This document shows positions 7,392-17,299 of a stretch of 64,000 nt of DNA, piece by piece. Each line of letters begins with the position of its first letter. Position 1 is the first letter of the stretch. The notes under the pieces are model-generated. The model saw only the letters and a program-made list of their open reading frames with translations, did no database searches and had not been told where the DNA came from. A program made the translations under genes and the position numbers. Origin of the DNA: Rhizobium sp. SEMIA4064. Lineage in GTDB: Bacteria; Pseudomonadota; Alphaproteobacteria; Rhizobiales; Rhizobiaceae. Where the stretch lies: assembly GCF_003025035.1 (NCBI RefSeq), contig NZ_PYJN01000016.1:1-64000 (forward strand), given 5' to 3'.

Positions 7392-10255
7392 TGAATACGC
7401 CTACGGAATTCACATTCACGGATTACCAGCCCTACGATTTCGCCAATCGCCGCCATATCGGCCCGTCTCCATCCGAAATGGCCGACATGCTGAAGGTAAT
7501 CGGCTATGGCAGCCTCGACGGGTTGATCGATGCGACGCTGCCGCCCTCCATCCGTCAGAAGGCGCCGCTCACCTGGGAGGCGCCGATGACCGAACGCGAG
7601 GCGCTCGACAAGCTGCGCGAGACCGCCAACAAGAACAAGGTGCTCGTCTCGCTGATTGGTCAGGGCTATTACGGCACGATCACGCCACCCGTCATCCAGC
7701 GCAACATTCTGGAAAATCCGGCCTGGTACACGGCCTATACGCCCTACCAGCCGGAAATCAGCCAGGGCCGCCTCGAGGCACTGCTGAATTACCAGACGAT
7801 GATCTGCGATCTGACAGGCCTTGATGTTGCCAATGCCTCGCTGCTTGATGAAGCGACCGCTGCCGCCGAAGGCATGGCGATGGCAGAGCGCGTGGCGAAA
7901 TCCAAAGCCAGGGCCTTCTTCGTCGACGCGGATTGCCATCCGCAGACCATCGCATTGATCAAGACCCGCGCCGAGCCGCTCGGCTGGACCGTCGTCGTCG
8001 GCAATCCCTTCACCGATCTCGATCCCGTCGATGTCTTCGGTGCCATTTTCCAATATCCGGGTACACATGGTCACATCAATGACTTCACCGGCCTGATCTC
8101 AAGGCTGCATCAGACCGGCGCCATCGCCGTCGTTGCCGCCGATCCGCTGGCGCTGACGCTGCTGAAATCGCCCGGCGAAATGGGTGCGGATATCGCCATT
8201 GGCTCATCGCAGCGCTTCGGCGTGCCGGTCGGCTATGGCGGTCCGCATGCCGCTTACATGGCCGTCAAGGACGCCTATAAGCGCTCCATGCCCGGCCGCC
8301 TGGTCGGCGTTTCCGTCGATGCCCGCGGCAACCGTGCCTATCGCTTGTCGCTGCAGACGCGCGAACAGCATATCCGCCGCGAAAAGGCGACGTCGAACAT
8401 CTGCACCGCACAGGTGCTGCTCGCCGTCATGGCGTCCATGTATGCCGTCTTCCACGGTCCCCAGGGCATCAAGGCTATTGCCCAGCAGGTGCATCAGAAG
8501 GCCGTATTGATGGCAAAGGGGCTGGAAAAGCTCGGCTACAAGATCGAACCGGAGACCTTCTTCGACACGATCACCGTCGAGGTCGGTCACATGCAAGGCC
8601 TGATCCTGCGCGCGGCTGTCGCCGAAGGCGTCAATCTGCGCAAGGTAGGCGAAACTAAGATCGGCATGAGCCTCGACGAGCGCTCGCGTCCGGCAACGCT
8701 CGAAGCGGTCTGGCGTGCGTTCGGCGGCAACTTCCGTCTCGCCGACTTCGAATCCGGCTATCGTCTTCCAAAGAATATGCTGCGCGCCAGCGAATATCTG
8801 ACGCATCCGATCTTCCACATGAACCGTGCCGAAAGCGAGATGACCCGCTATATCCGCCGGCTCTCCGACCGCGATCTGGCGCTCGACCGCTCCATGATTC
8901 CGCTCGGCTCCTGTACGATGAAGCTTAATGCAACGGCTGAGATGTTGCCAATAAGTTGGCCGGAATTCTCGGATATTCATCCTTTCGTCCCGGCCGACCA
9001 GGCGCTCGGTTATCGCGAGATGATCGATGACCTGACGGAAAAGCTCTGCGCGGTGACGGGCTATGACGCCTTCTCCATGCAGCCGAATTCCGGCGCGCAG
9101 GGCGAATATGCCGGCCTGCTCACCATTCGCAACTACCACATCGCCAATGGCCAGGGCCACCGCGACATCTGCCTGATCCCGACCTCGGCGCACGGCACCA
9201 ATCCGGCATCCGCACAGATGGCCGGCATGAAGGTGGTCGTCGTCAAAGTCAGCGATGACGGCGATATCGACATGGCGGATTTCCGTGCCAAGGCTGAGCA
9301 ATACGCTGATAATCTCTCCTGCTGCATGATCACCTATCCGTCGACGCACGGCGTCTTCGAAGAGACGGTGAAGGAGATTTGCGATCTTGTGCATATGCAC
9401 GGCGGTCAGGTCTACCTCGATGGCGCCAATATGAACGCCATGGTCGGCCTCTCCCGTCCCGGCGACATCGGTTCCGATGTCAGCCACCTGAACCTGCACA
9501 AGACCTTCTGCATTCCGCATGGCGGCGGCGGTCCCGGCATGGGTCCCATCGGCGTCAAGGCGCATCTGGCGGCACACCTGCCCGGGCATCCGGAGACGGA
9601 CGGTCGCAGTGGCGCGGTGTCTGCGGCGGCTTTCGGATCGGCTTCAATCCTGCCGATCTCCTGGAGCTATTGCCTGATGATGGGCGGCGAAGGGCTGACA
9701 CAGGCGACGAAGGTTGCGATCCTCAACGCCAACTACATCGCGGCGCGGCTGAATGGCGCTTACGACGTGCTCTATAAGTCGAAGACTGGCCGTGTGGCGC
9801 ATGAATGCATCATCGACACGCGTCCGCTGGTCGACAGCGCCGGCGTCACGGTCGACGATGTTGCCAAGCGCCTGATCGATTGCGGCTTCCACGCCCCGAC
9901 CATGAGCTGGCCTGTTGCCGGCACGCTGATGATCGAGCCGACCGAATCAGAGACCAAGGCCGAGCTTGACCGGTTCTGCGAGGCGATGCTGGCGATCCGC
10001 GAGGAAGCCCGCGCCATCGAAGAAGGCCGGATGGATAAGACCGACAACCCGCTGAAAAACGCGCCGCACACGGTCGAGGACCTCGTCGGCGAATGGAACC
10101 GGCCCTATTCCCGCGAACAGGCCTGCTTCCCGCCGGGTGCCTTCCGGGTCGACAAATACTGGTCGCCCGTCAATCGTGTCGATAATGTCTACGGCGATCG
10201 AAACCTCATCTGCACCTGCCCGCCAGTAGAGGCCTACGCTGAAGCCGCGGAGTAA
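7391..10255 (+). CDS. gcvP: Glycine dehydrogenase (decarboxylating), P protein
   Basis: PLP enzyme that decarboxylates glycine and loads the aminomethyl group onto GcvH. The 954-residue length shows the fused alpha-beta form rather than the split GcvPA/GcvPB form. PLP-binding Lys704 lies in [16 protein letters not shown], followed by the glycine-rich loop. The N half has RRHIGPS and [13 protein letters not shown]; the C half has GSCTMKLNA. It starts by one-base overlap with gcvH and ends shortly before an intrinsic terminator at 10335. The lipoamide dehydrogenase (L protein) is not here, as usual. Confidence 0.97.
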   Translation: MNTPTEFTFTDYQPYDFANRRHIGPSPSEMADMLKVIGYGSLDGLIDATLPPSIRQKAPLTWEAPMTEREALDKLRETANKNKVLVSLIGQGYYGTITPPVIQRNILENPAWYTAYTPYQPEISQGRLEALLNYQTMICDLTGLDVANASLLDEATAAAEGMAMAERVAKSKARAFFVDADCHPQTIALIKTRAEPLGWTVVVGNPFTDLDPVDVFGAIFQYPGTHGHINDFTGLISRLHQTGAIAVVAADPLALTLLKSPGEMGADIAIGSSQRFGVPVGYGGPHAAYMAVKDAYKRSMPGRLVGVSVDARGNRAYRLSLQTREQHIRREKATSNICTAQVLLAVMASMYAVFHGPQGIKAIAQQVHQKAVLMAKGLEKLGYKIEPETFFDTITVEVGHMQGLILRAAVAEGVNLRKVGETKIGMSLDERSRPATLEAVWRAFGGNFRLADFESGYRLPKNMLRASEYLTHPIFHMNRAESEMTRYIRRLSDRDLALDRSMIPLGSCTMKLNATAEMLPISWPEFSDIHPFVPADQALGYREMIDDLTEKLCAVTGYDAFSMQPNSGAQGEYAGLLTIRNYHIANGQGHRDICLIPTSAHGTNPASAQMAGMKVVVVKVSDDGDIDMADFRAKAEQYADNLSCCMITYPSTHGVFEETVKEICDLVHMHGGQVYLDGANMNAMVGLSRPGDIGSDVSHLNLHKTFCIPHGGGGPGMGPIGVKAHLAAHLPGHPETDGRSGAVSAAAFGSASILPISWSYCLMMGGEGLTQATKVAILNANYIAARLNGAYDVLYKSKTGRVAHECIIDTRPLVDSAGVTVDDVAKRLIDCGFHAPTMSWPVAGTLMIEPTESETKAELDRFCEAMLAIREEARAIEEGRMDKTDNPLKNAPHTVEDLVGEWNRPYSREQACFPPGAFRVDKYWSPVNRVDNVYGDRNLICTCPPVEAYAEAAE

Positions 10256-10263
10256 ATGTTTCC

Positions 10264-10292
10264 AAAAAAGCGAAGCGGCTCAGCCGCTTCGC
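10264..10292 (-). terminator. Perfect 11-bp hairpin after gcvP
   Basis: Arms GCGAAGCGGCT and AGCCGCTTCGC with a single-base loop. Six A residues precede it on the plus strand, so read on the minus strand it is a hairpin followed by six T, the form of an intrinsic terminator facing gcvP. It could stop antisense transcription or fold in the gcv 3' end as well. Confidence 0.5.
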
Positions 10293-10334
10293 TCATGGCC
10301 GACATAAATCTATCGCGAAAAATCACTATGACAG

Positions 10335-10367
10335 CGCCGCGTGTCCGATCGGACGCGCGGCGTTTTT
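10335..10367 (+). terminator. Intrinsic terminator of the gcv operon
   Basis: CGCCGCG pairs with CGCGGCG, with an inner GTCC/GGAC stem, and the hairpin is followed at once by TTTTT. It lies 80 bases after the gcvP stop and before the next plus-strand gene. Confidence 0.8.
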
Positions 10368-10429
10368 GACAATGCATGTCGCGCAAAAGTGTGCGGCGGT
10401 TTTGCGAAAACGACCTGCACAAACAAGGA

Positions 10430-10474
10430 GCTAAAGCGCGGGAGCGAATCTGAAAGATCGCGACGAGCTTTAGC
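10430..10474. repeat. Rhizobial palindromic repeat (GCTAAAGC type)
   Basis: GCTAAAGC at 10430-10437 and GCTTTAGC at 10467-10474 form perfect 8-base ends around GCGAATCTGAAAGATCGC. The sequence resembles a short dispersed repeat common between rhizobial genes; copy number in this genome cannot be checked here. Confidence 0.5.
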
Positions 10475-10506
10475 GCGACGAAAGACGGCGCTGGAAGTCG
10501 GATATC

Positions 10507-11115
10507 ATGCCGGAACTGCCAGAATTTCATCTCATTGCCGGACGGGAAGGTTCTTCCTTTCCGCCGCTTCTTCTGCTGCATGGCAGCAGCGGAAGTGAGG
10601 CTGACCTCATTCCTCTTGCCGATGAGATGGCGCCGCAGCGACCCTATATGTCCTTGCGTGGCGCCGTGGAATGGGAAGGCGGTTTTGCCTTCTTTCGCCG
10701 CAATCCTGATCGTAGTCTCGACTATGACGATCTCGGCTTGCAGACGGAGTTGCTCTGTCGGTTCATCGCCGGGCTCATGCTGAAGCAAGCGCCGATCCTC
10801 CTTGGTTTTTCCAATGGGGCGATCATGGCCACGTCGATTCTACGCTCTCAACCGAGCTTGGCCTCTGGAGCCATCTTGCTGCGCCCACTTTCTCCGGCAC
10901 CAGAGGCGGCTTTTCCGCCAATGACTGGCCTGCCGGTCCTAATCATTGCAGGCGAACACGATCAGCGCCGGGAAGCCGCTGACGCCGTGCTCGTCAAAAA
11001 TCAATTTGAGAACTGCCACGCAGATGTCAGCGCCTATGTGCTGCCCACGGGACATGGCTTGCATGCAAGCGAGCCCGCTCTCATCCGCGACTGGCTTATA
11101 CGGAAAGGCATATAG
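10507..11115 (+). CDS. Alpha/beta-hydrolase, carboxylesterase/phospholipase type
   Basis: Small 202-residue serine hydrolase of the YpfH/carboxylesterase kind. The oxyanion motif is HGSSGS (residues 25-30), the nucleophile Ser102 in GFSNGA, the acid Asp152 in AGEHDQ and the base His183 in TGHGLH, so the triad is complete. No signal peptide is visible, so it is probably cytoplasmic. Substrate is unknown. The antidote-like gene starts one base after its stop and takes its ribosome-binding site from the end of this gene, which suggests coupled translation. Confidence 0.88.
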   Translation: MPELPEFHLIAGREGSSFPPLLLLHGSSGSEADLIPLADEMAPQRPYMSLRGAVEWEGGFAFFRRNPDRSLDYDDLGLQTELLCRFIAGLMLKQAPILLGFSNGAIMATSILRSQPSLASGAILLRPLSPAPEAAFPPMTGLPVLIIAGEHDQRREAADAVLVKNQFENCHADVSAYVLPTGHGLHASEPALIRDWLIRKGI

Positions 11116-11116
11116 G

Positions 11117-11401
11117 ATGGATGAGGAAAGCCCCATCAGCATGGACGCTATAGACGGCTATATTGCAGCCGCTTTCGAAACCGACGATCCCTCCTCTATA
11201 GCCAAGGCACTTGGCGCCGTGGCGCGAACGCGCAACATGAGCAAGCTTGCCAAGGACGTCGGCATGAACCGCTCGGCGCTCTATCGCGCGCTCAGCGGCG
11301 ACGGAAATCCGGAATTTGCGACGATTCTGAAGGTCGTGAAGGCGCTTGGCCTGACATTGACGCCGGTGCCGGTCATCGACCGGAAATCGGACGCCGCCTG
11401 A
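11117..11401 (+). CDS. Orphan addiction-module antidote (HI1420-like HTH protein)
   Basis: A 94-residue helix-turn-helix protein of the putative addiction-module antidote family (HI1420 type). Visible family features are SSIAKALGAVARTRNMSKLAKDVG, the recognition helix NRSALYRALS, and GNPEFATILKVVKALGL. Relatives normally follow a RelE/Gp49-like toxin gene and repress it; here the upstream neighbour is an esterase whose stop is one base away, and the downstream neighbour is sufA on the other strand, so no toxin is present. It may be a solitary regulator. The frame is open upstream inside the esterase gene, but residue homology begins only after this ATG. Confidence 0.85.
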   Translation: MDEESPISMDAIDGYIAAAFETDDPSSIAKALGAVARTRNMSKLAKDVGMNRSALYRALSGDGNPEFATILKVVKALGLTLTPVPVIDRKSDAA

Positions 11402-11414
11402 TACAAGGCGGCGT
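11391..11414. terminator. Hairpin between convergent genes
   Basis: ACGCCGCC and GGCGGCGT form a perfect 8-base stem with an 8-base loop that spans the stop codon of the antidote gene. It lies between this plus-strand gene and the minus-strand suf operon end. There is no T tract on either side, so bidirectional termination is only a suggestion. Confidence 0.4.
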
Positions 11415-11422
11415 AAGGATGC

Positions 11423-11812
11423 TCAGACAGCCGGAGCCGCCTGACGCTGTGCCGCCAAAGCAGCGAGATCGGCGGGCTTCAACTCGACGGATTCGCCGCA
11501 GCCGCAGGCCGATGTCTGGTTGGGATTGGTGAAGGTGAAACCGGAGCGCAGCGTCGTGGTTTCAAAGCCCATTTCGGTGCCAAGCAGATAAAGCACCGCT
11601 GACGGCTCCACCCAGACCTTGGCGCCGTTGCGCTCGATCAGGTCGTCCTTGGCATTCGGTTCGGTTACGAGGTCGATGGTATATTCCATCCCGGCGCAGC
11701 CGCCCTTCTTGATGCCGACGCGAACGCCCTTAGCATCAGGACCGGAATTCTCGACGATTGCCTTGACGCGCGCCGCAGCGTCATCCGTCATGCTCATCAC
11801 TGCAAAGCCCAT
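11423..11812 (-). CDS. sufA: A-type Fe-S carrier SufA
   Basis: Receives Fe-S clusters from SufBCD and passes them to apo-proteins. The 129-residue product from ATG 11812 carries the three conserved A-type cysteines, Cys39 in GGCAG and Cys103/Cys105 in ACGCGES. AGAGGAG lies 10 bases upstream of this ATG; an upstream in-frame ATG at 11833 lacks one. It is the last gene of the suf operon, about 130 bases after sufT, and a repeat-derived element lies directly upstream. Confidence 0.93.
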   Translation of the reverse strand: MGFAVMSMTDDAAARVKAIVENSGPDAKGVRVGIKKGGCAGMEYTIDLVTEPNAKDDLIERNGAKVWVEPSAVLYLLGTEMGFETTTLRSGFTFTNPNQTSACGCGESVELKPADLAALAAQRQAAPAV

Positions 11813-11836
11813 GGGCTTATTCTCCTCTGGCATCGG

Positions 11837-11861
11837 CCCGAAAAGTGGATCCGGTTTTCGG
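11837..11861. repeat. Rhizobial short repeat arm
   Basis: CCCGAAAAGTGGATCCGG followed by TTTTCGGATC resembles the repeat copies at 4725 and 4831. It lies between sufT and sufA and could fold in the operon mRNA. Confidence 0.45.
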
Positions 11862-11942
11862 ATCAGCCGATGCCCACTTAAATGCAACCGGGGTCAAGAT
11901 CCGGTGCTTCGAGTCATAATGTAAAGCGAGCGGCTTAAAGCT

Positions 11943-12323
11943 TCAATACCAGCCGACTGCCACCTGCGCCTCTTCCGACATGCGATCCGGCGTCCATGGC
12001 GGGTCGAAGGTCATGGCGACCTGGACGCCGGAAACGCCTTCGACGGCGCCGACCGCGTTTTCGACCCAGCCCGGCATTTCGCCGGCGACCGGGCAACCCG
12101 GCGCAGTCAGCGTCATGACGATCTTCACCACGCGATCGTCTTCGATGTCGATCTTGTAGACCAGGCCGAGTTCGAAGATGTCGGCCGGAATTTCAGGGTC
12201 ATAGACCGTCTTCAGCGCGGCGATGACATCGTCGCTGAGGCGTGCCAGCTCGGCCTCGGGAATGCTGGAATGCACGATGCCCTCGCGCACGTCGATCTTC
12301 TGTTCGCTTTCATCGAGTGACAT
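11943..12323 (-). CDS. sufT: SufT, DUF59/MIP18-family Fe-S maturation factor
   Basis: A 126-residue protein with the DUF59 domain: DDVIAALKTVYDPEIPADIFELGLVY (split motif, family signature DPEIP near residue 42) and LTAPGCPVAGEMP with the conserved Cys. The family helps mature [4Fe-4S] proteins. It sits between sufS and sufA with a 10-base gap to sufS, the position called sufX/sufT in related operons. The first 25 residues are acidic and variable. Confidence 0.92.
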   Translation of the reverse strand: MSLDESEQKIDVREGIVHSSIPEAELARLSDDVIAALKTVYDPEIPADIFELGLVYKIDIEDDRVVKIVMTLTAPGCPVAGEMPGWVENAVGAVEGVSGVQVAMTFDPPWTPDRMSEEAQVAVGWY

Positions 12324-12334
12324 CGCTTGCCTCC

Positions 12335-13582
12335 TTAGGCAAAGAATTTACGCGCATATTCCAGCGCATCGGCCAGGGCATCCACCTCGGCACGGGTATT
12401 GTACATGCCGAACGATGCACGGCATGTGGAGGTCACGCCGAAGCGTTTCAAGAGCGGTTGGGCGCAATGCGTGCCTGCGCGCACGGCAACGCCCTGACGA
12501 TCGATCACCATCGAAACGTCGTGAGAATGGATACCTGCGAGCTCGAAGGAGAAGATGCCGCCTTTACCGGGTGCCGTGCCGAAAACGCGCAGCGAATTGA
12601 TCTCCCGCAGCCGTTCCGCTGCATAAGCCGCGAGATCGGCCTCGTGCCGCGCGATCGCCTCCCCGCCGACGCTCTCCATATAGTCGAGCGCGAAGCCGAG
12701 CCCGATCGCCTGGACGATGGGCGGGGTGCCGGCTTCGAAACGATGCGGCGGATCGTTGTAGGTCACGTTGTCCTCGGTGACGTCGAAGATCATCTCGCCG
12801 CCGCCCTGGAAGGGGCGCATCTCGCGCAACCTGTCCTTCTTGCCGTAAAGCACGCCGATCCCCGAAGGGCCGTAGAGCTTGTGACCGGTCATAACGTACC
12901 AGTCGCAATCGATGTCCTGCACGTCGACGGGCAGGTGCACGGCGCCTTGCGATCCGTCGATCAGCACCGGAATGCCGCGTTCATGGGCGATTCGGCAGAC
13001 TTCCTTGACCGGGACGATCGTGCCGAGCGCATTCGACATATGGGTGATCGCGACGAGCTTGGTGCGCTCCGTCAGGCTCTTTTCGAAATCCTCGACATGG
13101 AAAGCGCCATCGTCATCCACCGGCACCCAGACCAGCTTGGCGCCCTGCCGCTCGCGGATAAAATGCCAGGGCACGATGTTGGAATGATGCTCCATGATGG
13201 ACACAACAATCTCGTCGCCCTCACCGAGTTTGGGCATGCCCCAGCCATAGGCGACGGTATTGATCGCCTCGGTCGAGTTCTTGGTGAAGACGATATCGTC
13301 TACCGAGGGCGCATTCAGGAAGCGGCGCACTTTTTCGCGTGCAGCCTCATAGGCTTCGGTGGCCGCATTGGAGAGGAAGTGCAGGCCACGATGCACGTTG
13401 GCATATTCGCTGGAATAGGCGTGCGATATCGCATCTATCACGCTTTGCGGCTTCTGAGCTGATGCACCGTTGTCGAGATAGACCAGCGGTTTGCCATGAA
13501 CGGTAGTCGACAGGATCGGAAAATCCCGGCGAATCGCTTCGACGTCATAGGCGGTGACTGGTACGATCTTGTCCACGAGCAT
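12335..13582 (-). CDS. sufS: Cysteine desulfurase SufS (group II)
   Basis: PLP enzyme that takes sulfur from cysteine for cluster assembly. From ATG 13582 it has 415 residues. PLP Lys235 is in MTGHKLYGP and the persulfide Cys373 in RAGTHCAQPLL, the group II (SufS) arrangement. The GGAG before this ATG and the 8-base gap after sufD support the start; the longer open frame to 13789 overlaps sufD. A second, group I desulfurase opens the same operon. No sufE is in the window. Confidence 0.95.
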   Translation of the reverse strand: MLVDKIVPVTAYDVEAIRRDFPILSTTVHGKPLVYLDNGASAQKPQSVIDAISHAYSSEYANVHRGLHFLSNAATEAYEAAREKVRRFLNAPSVDDIVFTKNSTEAINTVAYGWGMPKLGEGDEIVVSIMEHHSNIVPWHFIRERQGAKLVWVPVDDDGAFHVEDFEKSLTERTKLVAITHMSNALGTIVPVKEVCRIAHERGIPVLIDGSQGAVHLPVDVQDIDCDWYVMTGHKLYGPSGIGVLYGKKDRLREMRPFQGGGEMIFDVTEDNVTYNDPPHRFEAGTPPIVQAIGLGFALDYMESVGGEAIARHEADLAAYAAERLREINSLRVFGTAPGKGGIFSFELAGIHSHDVSMVIDRQGVAVRAGTHCAQPLLKRFGVTSTCRASFGMYNTRAEVDALADALEYARKFFA

Positions 13583-13590
13583 TGCTCCAA

Positions 13591-14865
13591 TCAGGCGTGA
13601 TTTTCCAGCCAGGCCGAAATAACGCCTTCCAGCGCCTCGACCAGGGCTTCGTCTTCCAGCTCTTCTATAATTTCGGCCACGAAGGCATTGACCAGCATGG
13701 CGCGAGCCTTGTTCCGGGGAATGCCGCGGGCCATCATGTAGTAGAGATGGTTCTCGTCGATATCGGCAACCGTCGCGCCATGGCCGCACTGCACGTCGTC
13801 GGCGAAGATTTCCAGCTCCGGCTTGACGGAGAATTCGGCATCGTCGGACATCAGCAGCGTGTTGCAGGCCATGCGGGCATCGGTCTTCTGTGCATCCGGA
13901 GCGACACGGATCATGCCCTGGAAGATGCCGCGGGCGCGGTCGAACACCACGTTGCGAACGATCTCCGTCGAACCCGTATGCGGTACGTCATGGCCGAGCA
14001 CCAGCGTCACATCGGTATGCGTGTCGCCACCGAGCAGGTTGACGCCGCGCAGCACGAGGTCGGAGCCCTCGCCCGTGACCTTCACATGCAGCTCCTGGCG
14101 CACCAGCTTGCCGCCGGCATTGATGACAAACAGCTTCAGCTTCGCATCCGCGCCGAGGTCGACGCGGATCTGGCCGAGATGCGTATCCTCGGTTCCCTGC
14201 TCCTGCAGGATGATCCAGGTCACTTCGGCACCCTTGCCGATCTTGATGTCGCTGACCGAGGAGACCAACGCAGCAGCACCGGGCACAGCCTGATGGCGCT
14301 CGATCACGGTCGCCTTGACATCTGCGCCGAAGGAGACCGGTAGCCGGCTGTGGATCTGGCCGCCAGCATGCACGAACTGGATCTCCAGCGGCGCGTCAAG
14401 CTCGGTCCCATCGGGAAACTCGATGACATAGCCATCGCGCACGAAGCTGCCGTTGATGCGGCCGATGGCGTCGTCCCTGCCGAGCGCGGTCAATCTTGCG
14501 GCGGCGGTACCATCCGCCAGGCTATCGGCATAGCGGCGAACGACCAGGCCATCGACCGAAGTCTTGTCATTCGCGCTGCCCTGTAGAACCGGCAGAACGG
14601 CCGAACCGGGAACGGTCGGCGACAGGGTCTCGACACTGCCGGCGCCGAGGTCTGTCGGAACCGAACGTAGCAGGTTCTTGAAATCGGTATAGTGCCAGGC
14701 TTCGAAGCGGCGCGTCGGCAAGCCTGCGGTCTTGAGATCGTCCAGCAGGCGGTCGCGGACGGCGAGCACGTCGCCATCGCCCGGCAGATCGCCCAACTGG
14801 TTGTTATAAGCCTCGATCAGCGCCGTCTCAGCGGCGGTCAGACGGCTCGTCGTCTGAATGTTCAT
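13591..14865 (-). CDS. sufD: Fe-S assembly scaffold subunit SufD
   Basis: Partner of SufB in the SufBC2D scaffold. The 424-residue product begins MNIQTTSRLTAAE after GGAAAGGATACG; family features are RFEAWHYTDFKNLLR near the N terminus and, at the C terminus, DVQCGHGATVADIDENHLYYMMARGIP, broken here only for description. The His in CGHGATV is the residue implicated in cluster formation in E. coli SufD. It lies between sufC and sufS with short gaps. Confidence 0.95.
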   Translation of the reverse strand: MNIQTTSRLTAAETALIEAYNNQLGDLPGDGDVLAVRDRLLDDLKTAGLPTRRFEAWHYTDFKNLLRSVPTDLGAGSVETLSPTVPGSAVLPVLQGSANDKTSVDGLVVRRYADSLADGTAAARLTALGRDDAIGRINGSFVRDGYVIEFPDGTELDAPLEIQFVHAGGQIHSRLPVSFGADVKATVIERHQAVPGAAALVSSVSDIKIGKGAEVTWIILQEQGTEDTHLGQIRVDLGADAKLKLFVINAGGKLVRQELHVKVTGEGSDLVLRGVNLLGGDTHTDVTLVLGHDVPHTGSTEIVRNVVFDRARGIFQGMIRVAPDAQKTDARMACNTLLMSDDAEFSVKPELEIFADDVQCGHGATVADIDENHLYYMMARGIPRNKARAMLVNAFVAEIIEELEDEALVEALEGVISAWLENHA

Positions 14866-14887
14866 CGACGTATCCTTTCCGCCCCGA

Positions 14888-15643
14888 TCAGGCCGCAGCC
14901 CCGATGATATCGGCATAGCCGTTGGCTTCGAGTTCGTGCGCCAGCGTCTTGTCACCGGACTTGATCACCTGGCCCTTGTAGAGGACGTGCACGGTGTCCG
15001 GAACGATATAGTCGAGCAGACGCTGATAGTGGGTAATGACGATCACGGCGCGGTCGGGCGAACGCAGCGCGTTGACGCCATCGGCGACGATCTTCAGCGC
15101 ATCGATATCGAGACCGGAGTCGGTTTCGTCGAGCACGCAGAGCTGCGGCTCCAGAAGCGCCATCTGCAGGATTTCGGCACGCTTCTTCTCACCGCCGGAG
15201 AAGCCGACGTTCAGCGGGCGCTTCAGCATCTCGGTGTTGATCTGCAGTTTGCCGGCAGCGTCCTTGACGCGGCGCATGAAGTCAGGCGTCGTCAGTTCGG
15301 CTTCGCCGCGCGCCTTGCGCTGCTCGTTCATCGCCACCTTCAAGAACTGCATGGTGGCAACGCCGGGGATTTCGACCGGATACTGGAAGGCAAGGAAGAT
15401 ACCCTTGGCGGCGCGCTCGGCGGCGTCGAGTTCCAGAATGCTCTCGCCGTTGTACAGGATATCGCCTTCCGTCACCTCGTAGTCGTCGCGGCCGGAAAGG
15501 ATATAGGAGAGCGTCGACTTGCCGGAGCCGTTCGGCCCCATGATAGCAGCCACTTCGCCGGCCTTCACCGTCAGGTCCAGACCGCGAATGATCTCGGTGC
15601 CATCTTCGGCGATGCGGGCGTGCAGGTTCTTGATTTCAAGCAT
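14888..15643 (-). CDS. sufC: Fe-S assembly ATPase SufC
   Basis: ABC-type ATPase that drives the SufBC2D scaffold. In 251 residues: Walker A GPNGSGKST (36-44), Q-loop around FQYP, signature FSGGEKKR, and Walker B VLDETDSGLD, followed by the H-loop ITHY. It is soluble and has no membrane partner, as expected. The gap to sufD is 22 bases and to sufB 71 bases. Confidence 0.97.
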   Translation of the reverse strand: MLEIKNLHARIAEDGTEIIRGLDLTVKAGEVAAIMGPNGSGKSTLSYILSGRDDYEVTEGDILYNGESILELDAAERAAKGIFLAFQYPVEIPGVATMQFLKVAMNEQRKARGEAELTTPDFMRRVKDAAGKLQINTEMLKRPLNVGFSGGEKKRAEILQMALLEPQLCVLDETDSGLDIDALKIVADGVNALRSPDRAVIVITHYQRLLDYIVPDTVHVLYKGQVIKSGDKTLAHELEANGYADIIGAAA

Positions 15644-15714
15644 AGTAGAATCCTATCGAAGGAATGAAGGTGCGGCGCGCGTGGCGCGCCAAAGCTAATT
15701 CTGTTTCGTGGACG

Positions 15715-17184
15715 TCAGCCGACGCTGCCTTCGAGCGAGATGCCGATCAGCTTCTGCGCTTCGACAGCGAATTCCATCGGCAGCTCCTGCAGGACTTCCT
15801 TGACGAAGCCATTGACGATCAACGCGATCGCTGCTTCCTCGGGAATGCCGCGCTGCAGGCAGTAGAACAACTGATCTTCGGAGATCTTCGACGTCGTGGC
15901 CTCGTGCTCGAAATGCGCGGACGAGTTCTTCGCCTCGATATAGGGCACCGTATGCGCACCGCACTTGTCGCCGATCAGCAGCGAGTCGCACTGGGTGAAG
16001 TTACGGGCATTCGTCGCGCGGCGATGTGCCGAGACCTGGCCGCGATAGGTGTTCTGCGACACGCCGGCGGCAATACCCTTCGAGATGATGCGGCTCGACG
16101 TGTTCTTGCCGAGATGGATCATCTTGGTGCCGCTGTCGACCTGCTGATGGCCGTTGGAGACGGCGATCGAGTAGAACTCGCCGCGGCTGTCGTCGCCGCG
16201 CAGGATGCAGGACGGATATTTCCAGGTGATCGCCGAACCGGTCTCGACCTGGGTCCAGGAGATCTTCGAGCGGACGCCGCGGCAATCGCCACGCTTGGTG
16301 ACGAAGTTATAGATGCCACCCTTGCCGTGCTTGTCGCCCGGATACCAGTTCTGAACGGTCGAATACTTGATTTCGGCGTCGTCGAGCGCAATCAGCTCGA
16401 CTACGGCCGCATGCAATTGGTTTTCATCGCGCTGCGGCGCCGTGCAGCCTTCGAGATAGGAGACATAAGCTCCCTCTTCGGCGATGATCAGCGTGCGCTC
16501 GAACTGGCCGGTGTTCTTCTCGTTGATGCGGAAATAGGTGGAAAGTTCCATCGGGCACCGCACGCCTTTCGGCACAAAGACGAAGGAGCCATCGGTGAAC
16601 ACGGCCGAATTCAGCGTCGCATAGAAATTGTCGGTCGTCGGAACGACGGAGCCGAGATATTTGCGCACGAGATCGGGATGCTCGCGGATCGCCTCCGAGA
16701 TCGACATGAAGATCACGCCGGCCTTCTTCAGCTCTTCCTTGAAGGTGGTGACCACCGAAACCGAATCGAACACCGCATCGACGGCGATCTTCGGCTTCTC
16801 GACGCCGGCAAGAATTTCCTGCTCGCGCAGCGGAATGCCGAGCTTTTCATAGGTCTTCAGCAGTTCCGGGTCGACTTCGTCGAGCGATTTCGGACCGGCG
16901 AACTTCTTCGGCGCGGCATAATAGTGAATGTCGTTGAAGTCGATCTTCGGATAGTCGACGCGCGCCCATGTCGGCTCTTCAAGCGTCAGCCAGCGGCGAT
17001 AAGCCTCAAGGCGCCATTCCAGCATCCATTCCGGTTCCTGCTTCTTGGCAGAGATGAAGCGGATAATGTCCTCGGAAAGACCCTTGGGAGCCTTTTCCAC
17101 CTCGATGGTGGTCTCGAAACCGTACTTATACTGGTCCACGTCGATCAGGCGGACCTGATCAACCGTTTCCTGGACTGCAGGCAT
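15715..17184 (-). CDS. sufB: Fe-S assembly scaffold SufB
   Basis: Main scaffold on which the cluster is built. The start at 17184 ([11 protein letters not shown]) follows GGAGAACGAC, giving 489 residues. Typical SufB segments are [38 protein letters not shown] (Cys of EGCTAP is conserved), [20 protein letters not shown] and the C-terminal [14 protein letters not shown] with the Cys proposed to hold the cluster. It is preceded by a 148-base gap after the operon's first gene, containing a stem-loop at 17300-17319. Confidence 0.96.
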   Translation of the reverse strand: MPAVQETVDQVRLIDVDQYKYGFETTIEVEKAPKGLSEDIIRFISAKKQEPEWMLEWRLEAYRRWLTLEEPTWARVDYPKIDFNDIHYYAAPKKFAGPKSLDEVDPELLKTYEKLGIPLREQEILAGVEKPKIAVDAVFDSVSVVTTFKEELKKAGVIFMSISEAIREHPDLVRKYLGSVVPTTDNFYATLNSAVFTDGSFVFVPKGVRCPMELSTYFRINEKNTGQFERTLIIAEEGAYVSYLEGCTAPQRDENQLHAAVVELIALDDAEIKYSTVQNWYPGDKHGKGGIYNFVTKRGDCRGVRSKISWTQVETGSAITWKYPSCILRGDDSRGEFYSIAVSNGHQQVDSGTKMIHLGKNTSSRIISKGIAAGVSQNTYRGQVSAHRRATNARNFTQCDSLLIGDKCGAHTVPYIEAKNSSAHFEHEATTSKISEDQLFYCLQRGIPEEAAIALIVNGFVKEVLQELPMEFAVEAQKLIGISLEGSVG

Positions 17185-17299
17185 GTCGTTCTCCAATCTC
17201 GCCGGATCCAAGGTCCGGCAGCTTGTCAACGTTGCGGCAGACTGAAATGTCTACCCTCTATGTAGTCGGCCAAAAGGGACTTTTCAGCCCGCTTGGCAA

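Noticed and set aside
8204..9589. A 461-codon open frame opposite gcvP
   Set aside because: Antisense to a canonical P protein; composition typical of a reverse-frame artefact.
10946..11116. Longer start for the antidote-like protein
   Set aside because: The extra 57 codons overlap the esterase in another frame and do not resemble the family, which begins at ATG 11117.
15664..17265. A 533-codon open frame opposite sufB
   Set aside because: Antisense shadow of the well-supported SufB; biased composition and no recognisable domain.
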